A program made the position numbers and the translations under genes. This document shows positions 60,163 through 64,000 of a stretch of 64,000 bases of DNA, in pieces; the first letter of the stretch is position 1, and each line of letters opens with the position of its first letter. The notes under the pieces are model-generated. The model searched no databases and was not told where the DNA came from. It worked only from the letters and a program-made list of their open reading frames with translations. Where the stretch lies: assembly GCA_012960535.1 (NCBI GenBank), contig DUBB01000014.1:62001-126000 (forward strand). Direction: 5' to 3'. Source of the stretch: Gammaproteobacteria bacterium. GTDB lineage: Bacteria; Pseudomonadota; Gammaproteobacteria; Pseudomonadales; Azotimanducaceae.

Positions 60163-62766
60163 ATGTCAGTCAAATATGACTTAAGAGCGGGTATAAGACT
60201 CGCGTTGGGCCTGTCAACAGGTCTGGCGCTTGTCCACGGGGGTACTGCTATTGCGGAAGATAGCGAAGATGCCAATGCGATGGAGGAAGTCGTAGTTACC
60301 GGCTCCAGGATCAAACGAACTATTAATACGGTTTCTCAGGAAACGATTACAATTACCGCAGAAGATATGGATATTGCTGGAGACATCAGTGTGGCTGATG
60401 CGCTGCGGACTTCAAATCTGAACTCACTGGGTTCTTACCGTGAGTCTTCAGGAAATTCCGCGCAATCAAATGCAACTATTGACCTACGCGGTGCTGGATC
60501 TGGCCGAACGTTAACGCTGGTCAATGGCCGCAGGGTAACCGGCTCACCTTCATTGGGTGGCGGTGGTACGCTGAATCTAAACATGATTCCATTTAGCGCA
60601 GTCGATAGAATTGAGGTCATCGCTGATGGCGCATCAGCCGTATATGGCTCAGATGCGGTTGCCGGCGTTATTAATATTATCCTTAAGAAGGGTTATGATG
60701 GGTTCAGAGTGAAAGCCCGTTATGGTGACCGGGATCGTGATAGTGGTGCAGAAGAGAGCTTTTCAATTCTCACCGGCGCTAGCTCTGATCGAGGTAGTGT
60801 CACCCTGGCGATTGAATATGATTCTCGTGATGAGATCTACGATGCTGACCGTGTATTTACTGCGGCGCGTAAGAATGATCTTGATGGCGATGGCTTTATT
60901 ACCGGTTATGCTGAGACAGAAGGTATTTCTTTCTATGGGTACTCTCTATTTAATCCAACTTACACAGGTGCACCGTTTGATCCGAATGATGATTCAACCT
61001 GGTATATTCATCCGGGTGCCAATTGTACGGAAGAAAATGGCTTCCAGGGTCCAATGAAAACAGACCTGGTGTTTGGTCCTGATACTGGTTTCTATTGTGG
61101 TTATGCTTATGCGCTGGTATCGGCTAACCGTGCCAGTGTTCACCGATTAAATACCTGGGTTAGTGCAGAATATGAGTTGACTGATGATATCGATGCGCAT
61201 GTGGATGTGCTGATATCCGACCTTGAGTCGTTCGGTCGATACGCTCCGCCTGCAGCACCTGGGCCAACGATTCCTGGTGACCCGCGAAATAGCGTTGGCG
61301 CAACCTATGGTTATTTCCGTTGGACTGATATTGGTACTCGGGATAATGTGGTTAATGACCGGTTAACTGATATTAATATCGGCTTGAGCGGGGATATCTC
61401 TGACGGCGTCAGCTTTGAAACTAACGTGACCTTCTCAGAATATCATTCTTCTTCTTTTGGTCGTTTTTATCTGAGTTATGCAGGTCTTGAATACAATATC
61501 AGTTATGAGATCGATGATTTTGATACCTTTGTCGCTAATATGAAGGCGACTACGGTTGATGATAATCGTCAGACCATGATCAAGTACTTCGGTGGTTTGC
61601 AGTGGGATATGTTCGAAATGGGTGGTGGTACTGCTGCTGCTTATCTTGCAGCCGAGTATTTTGAGATTGATTATGCAGCGTTGGTTGATGCTCAATCCGA
61701 GGCCGGCCTGATCGGTGGTTCTGCTGGTAATTCAGCCGAGGGTTACCGGGATGTGACCGCTTTTTCTGCAGAAGCCGTCTTTCCGGTAACGGATTGGCTG
61801 GAAATTGATGCAGCGGTCAGAGTCGATAATTACTCAGACTTTGGTAATGCTACATCGCCGAGAATTGGTGCTGCAATGAAGGTTCCTGGATATGAGCAGA
61901 TTGCGTTGCGAGCGTCCTGGGGTCAAGGCTTCCGCGCTCCGGATATGTCGGACCTGTACGGGTTAACGTCATTTTCGGCATCTTCAGGTAAAGATCACTG
62001 GGGTTGTGAGCAGGTGGGGCAGGATCCATGTCCTAGTCGCCAGTTCGATACTTATATTGGCTCAAACCCAAATCTTGAAGCAGAAGAGTCGGAAAGCTTC
62101 TCGCTCGGTGGTGACTGGGAATTCATGGATAACTGGATGGCGGGGATGACCTATTGGAATCTCAAGCTGATCAACTCCATTGAATACACATCAGCGCAGG
62201 ATCAGTTGAATGTGGACTATCAGTCAGGCGGTAACAACCCAGCGGTACAAAGGGATGCTAATGGTTCTGTTTTGGAAATCTCTGCAGGCTTTCAAAATGG
62301 TGTGACTGATTTCGAAAGAGACGGTCTTGACTTCTTTGTGAAAGGTAGTGTTGAAACAGGATTCGGTAACTTCCTGTTCGCTATGAATGCATCGAAGTAC
62401 CTGGGCTATGACTACGAGCTGACTTATGGAACGGGTGAGCTAGGCGAGGCCGCAGGGACTCTGGGCTTTCCAGAGTGGCGATCTAATGGCTATGTTTCAT
62501 GGACCATGGATTCCTGGAACGCAGCGCTTTCGGTAGATTATATCGGTAAATCCGAGGCCAAGGTTGGCGACGAAGAGTACGATGGTTGGCATTCAATCAA
62601 TGCCTCGGTTGGATATGATATCGGGTCCTATGGTTCTATTGAAATAGGCGCATCAAACCTCACCGATGAAGATCCATTGCTGGATGCGGGTGGGTATATG
62701 GTTGATGAATATCAGTATCCTATTACAGGACGTGTTGTCTATGCTGAGTACACCTTAGAGTTTTAA
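60163..62766 (+). CDS. TonB-dependent outer-membrane receptor (2)
   Basis: An 867-residue receptor. The signal peptide (LALGLSTGLALVHGGTAIA) precedes a TonB-box-like MEEVVVTGSRIKRT near residues 42-55. The plug contains ATIDLRGAGSGRTLTLVNGRR and YGSDAVAGVINIILKK. A beta-barrel follows, ending in the C-terminal phenylalanine (YTLEF). Residues such as GWGQGFRAPDMSDLYG are typical of the barrel. The group resembles receptors for oligopeptides or oligosaccharides in marine Proteobacteria; the ligand is unknown. GAGG precedes the ATG, and a strong intrinsic terminator follows. Confidence 0.93.
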   Translation: MSVKYDLRAGIRLALGLSTGLALVHGGTAIAEDSEDANAMEEVVVTGSRIKRTINTVSQETITITAEDMDIAGDISVADALRTSNLNSLGSYRESSGNSAQSNATIDLRGAGSGRTLTLVNGRRVTGSPSLGGGGTLNLNMIPFSAVDRIEVIADGASAVYGSDAVAGVINIILKKGYDGFRVKARYGDRDRDSGAEESFSILTGASSDRGSVTLAIEYDSRDEIYDADRVFTAARKNDLDGDGFITGYAETEGISFYGYSLFNPTYTGAPFDPNDDSTWYIHPGANCTEENGFQGPMKTDLVFGPDTGFYCGYAYALVSANRASVHRLNTWVSAEYELTDDIDAHVDVLISDLESFGRYAPPAAPGPTIPGDPRNSVGATYGYFRWTDIGTRDNVVNDRLTDINIGLSGDISDGVSFETNVTFSEYHSSSFGRFYLSYAGLEYNISYEIDDFDTFVANMKATTVDDNRQTMIKYFGGLQWDMFEMGGGTAAAYLAAEYFEIDYAALVDAQSEAGLIGGSAGNSAEGYRDVTAFSAEAVFPVTDWLEIDAAVRVDNYSDFGNATSPRIGAAMKVPGYEQIALRASWGQGFRAPDMSDLYGLTSFSASSGKDHWGCEQVGQDPCPSRQFDTYIGSNPNLEAEESESFSLGGDWEFMDNWMAGMTYWNLKLINSIEYTSAQDQLNVDYQSGGNNPAVQRDANGSVLEISAGFQNGVTDFERDGLDFFVKGSVETGFGNFLFAMNASKYLGYDYELTYGTGELGEAAGTLGFPEWRSNGYVSWTMDSWNAALSVDYIGKSEAKVGDEEYDGWHSINASVGYDIGSYGSIEIGASNLTDEDPLLDAGGYMVDEYQYPITGRVVYAEYTLEF

Positions 62767-62796
62767 GTTGAACTTAATTTAGCAATTGGAATGGAG

Positions 62797-62830
62797 GGCC
62801 CATCTCGTTTTCGAGGTGGGCCTTTTTTTT
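62797..62830 (+). terminator. Strong intrinsic terminator after the TonB receptor
   Basis: GGCCCATCTCG pairs with CGAGGTGGGCC (11 base pairs, one T-G wobble) across a TTTT loop and is followed by eight T residues. It lies 30 bases after the receptor's stop. It ends only four bases before the start codon of the next gene. Confidence 0.95.
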
Positions 62831-62834
62831 GAAT

Positions 62835-63773
62835 ATGGAAAATCATTGGTCGGAATTCTGGAAACAGGGTCATGCAACCACATTCGGGCCTTATTATAAA
62901 GAAGGTTACCGAGGTGTCATAGGTGACTGGTGGGAAGTGTTGTTAGCCCAGATGCAGCCTGGTGAATCCGTTCTGGATCTAGGTTGCGGTAATGCCGCTT
63001 TGTTGGTGAATTTACTTGAGAAAAATAACCAAATAAGGTATCTCGGTCTTGATCTGGCCGAAGTTCGGATCAGTCCTGTGGCTGAGGAGCAGATCAAGAA
63101 CCTAGAATACCCCCCACAACTGTTTTCCAATTGTCCGGCGGAAAAAATTCCCCTTGAAGAAGCATCCATAGATGCTGTTGTATCCGTGTTTGGCATTGAG
63201 TACAGCCAGTGTGAGCTAACCCTTGGTGAGGTCAGTAGAGTGCTTAAGAACGAAGGCAGACTCAACTTATTGGTGCATCACAGAGAATCCAACGTAACGC
63301 GGATGTCGAAAAAAGCGGTTGATGAATACCAAGAGGAAGAGATTGAAAGCCTGCTCAAGGCGCTTCAGACTATCCATCAGGTTATTGTAAGCGAAGGTGT
63401 CAAGGGTCTTAAGGCAAGCGCAGTTGCTGAAAATTCAAGATCGCTGGTTAATAGCCTTGCCAGCAAATATCTTAACGATACAGATCTACAGACAGCAAAC
63501 GGGACGATGTTCGAATTTTTGAGTCATGCCCTGCAATTTTTTAAATTGATTCGGAAAACTGAACAAGACCGGGCTGATTTTATCACGAATTTGCGAGTGG
63601 AATTCCATGCCTATAAAGGGCGATTTCAGGAAATGGTTTCAGTTGCTAAAGATGAGAGTGGAATCCATGAATTCCAGGGGTTATGCAAACAAGCCGGTAT
63701 TGAAGTGTTAGAATGTAAGGAAATCTATGATGAAAAAGGATTGTTGGCATGGCAATTAGCCGGAAAGAAATAG
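62835..63773 (+). CDS. Class I SAM-dependent methyltransferase
   Basis: A 312-residue methyltransferase. Motif I is VLDLGCGNAALLVNLL (about residues 43-58), motif II includes YLGLDLAEVRISP and the PAEKIPLEEASIDAVVSVFGIEYSQ segment is the post-II/IV region. The N-terminal WSEFWKQGHATTFG and GDWWEVLL resemble small-molecule methyltransferases of Proteobacteria. No Shine-Dalgarno site precedes the ATG: the upstream bases are the T-run of the terminator. The SD-like GAGGTGGG sits 14 bases away inside the hairpin's 3' arm. The ATG could be leaderless or controlled by hairpin read-through. The substrate is unknown. Confidence 0.85.
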   Translation: MENHWSEFWKQGHATTFGPYYKEGYRGVIGDWWEVLLAQMQPGESVLDLGCGNAALLVNLLEKNNQIRYLGLDLAEVRISPVAEEQIKNLEYPPQLFSNCPAEKIPLEEASIDAVVSVFGIEYSQCELTLGEVSRVLKNEGRLNLLVHHRESNVTRMSKKAVDEYQEEEIESLLKALQTIHQVIVSEGVKGLKASAVAENSRSLVNSLASKYLNDTDLQTANGTMFEFLSHALQFFKLIRKTEQDRADFITNLRVEFHAYKGRFQEMVSVAKDESGIHEFQGLCKQAGIEVLECKEIYDEKGLLAWQLAGKK

Positions 63774-64000
63774 CAATTGGCTTGTTACTGTGTATGGCAA
63801 TACAGCCAATTTTTGCTGCCAGTCTGCTCGAATGTGCGGCGCTGGAGGATGTCGATAAGCGTCTTAAGTGCTACGATGCGATGGCCGATAGGGTGCAGAC
63901 TAAAATAATTGAGGTTGAGGAAGTTCGTGCGACCACAGAAGTTAAACAGGCGCTTAGACAAAAGGTTGTAGAGGCCGTCATCGCAGTGGAGCCTGCGGTT
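63749..64000 (+). CDS. Small exported protein, cut at the window end
   Basis: A frame of 84 codons runs off the window. The signal peptide (AIGLLLCMAIQPIFAAS) precedes a mature part starting LLECAALEDVDKRLKCYDAMADR, a Cys-containing pattern (C..D..RL.CYD) found in many small periplasmic proteins of Proteobacteria, including VasI-like ones. No function can be assigned. It overlaps the last 25 bases of the methyltransferase in another frame and has AAAGGA (63735-63740) as a ribosome-binding site, so both genes are coupled. Confidence 0.72.
   Translation, partial: MAISRKEIAIGLLLCMAIQPIFAASLLECAALEDVDKRLKCYDAMADRVQTKIIEVEEVRATTEVKQALRQKVVEAVIAVEPAV

Overview
The window looks like chromosomal DNA of a heterotrophic, probably marine, Gammaproteobacterium. 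The assignment is inferred from gene content: two large TonB-dependent receptors, FGly-type sulfatases, TPR-sulfotransferases, many phytanoyl-CoA dioxygenase-like (PhyH) enzymes, an M81 peptidase, and mostly ATG starts with ordinary Shine-Dalgarno sites. Base composition looks close to balanced by eye. I found no rRNA, tRNA, insertion sequence, phage gene or CRISPR array.

Layout. 1-5.9 kb: end of an MFS permease, a bidirectional terminator, a TonB-dependent receptor and a TPR-sulfotransferase. 6-11.4 kb: an isopenicillin-N-synthase-like oxygenase facing a GcvT/DmdA-like folate enzyme, L-serine dehydratase and an M20 amidohydrolase. 11.4-22.9 kb: four PhyH-type oxygenases, a DSBA-fold isomerase, an aldo/keto reductase, a GPH-type sugar symporter, a repetitive charged exported protein, and a tightly coupled nucleoside hydrolase-sulfatase-PhyH operon. 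23-29.1 kb: a carboxylesterase and a three-subunit molybdenum hydroxylase operon with a MoaD-like protein. 29.1-36.3 kb: orphan MotB-like protein, dienelactone hydrolase, PPOX flavoprotein, YggU, MlrC-like peptidase, branched-chain aminotransferase and an exported sulfatase. 37-43.6 kb: an internally deleted GST relic overlapping a two-domain DSBA protein, a DUF4153 membrane protein, an SDR, a glycosyltransferase and a second dienelactone hydrolase. 43.8-51.5 kb: LLM monooxygenase, a doubly frameshifted response regulator, a GH3 glucosidase with PA14 insert, a PyrD-PyrK fusion and a secreted pyroglutamyl-peptidase-like protein with a serine in place of the nucleophilic cysteine. 51.6-64 kb: FAH-family hydrolase, Rieske oxygenase, a second TPR-sulfotransferase, an S9 peptidase, a TPR-2OG oxygenase, a second TonB receptor, a methyltransferase and the start of a small exported protein.

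Taken together this reads as a catabolic and scavenging region. Outer-membrane receptors and permeases bring in substrates. Sulfatases, esterases, GH3 and peptidases trim them. Six 2-oxoglutarate/Fe(II) oxygenases, a Rieske oxygenase, a molybdenum hydroxylase, SDR and AKR oxidise them, and FAH and dienelactone hydrolases handle ring-cleavage-like products. The substrates cannot be read from sequence.

The most unusual items are the Ser-variant pyroglutamyl-peptidase homologue, the PyrD-PyrK fusion, the tandem DSBA protein with its decayed GST partner, the twice-frameshifted response regulator, a terminator abutting a methyltransferase start codon, and short tandem-repeat arrays just upstream of several genes.
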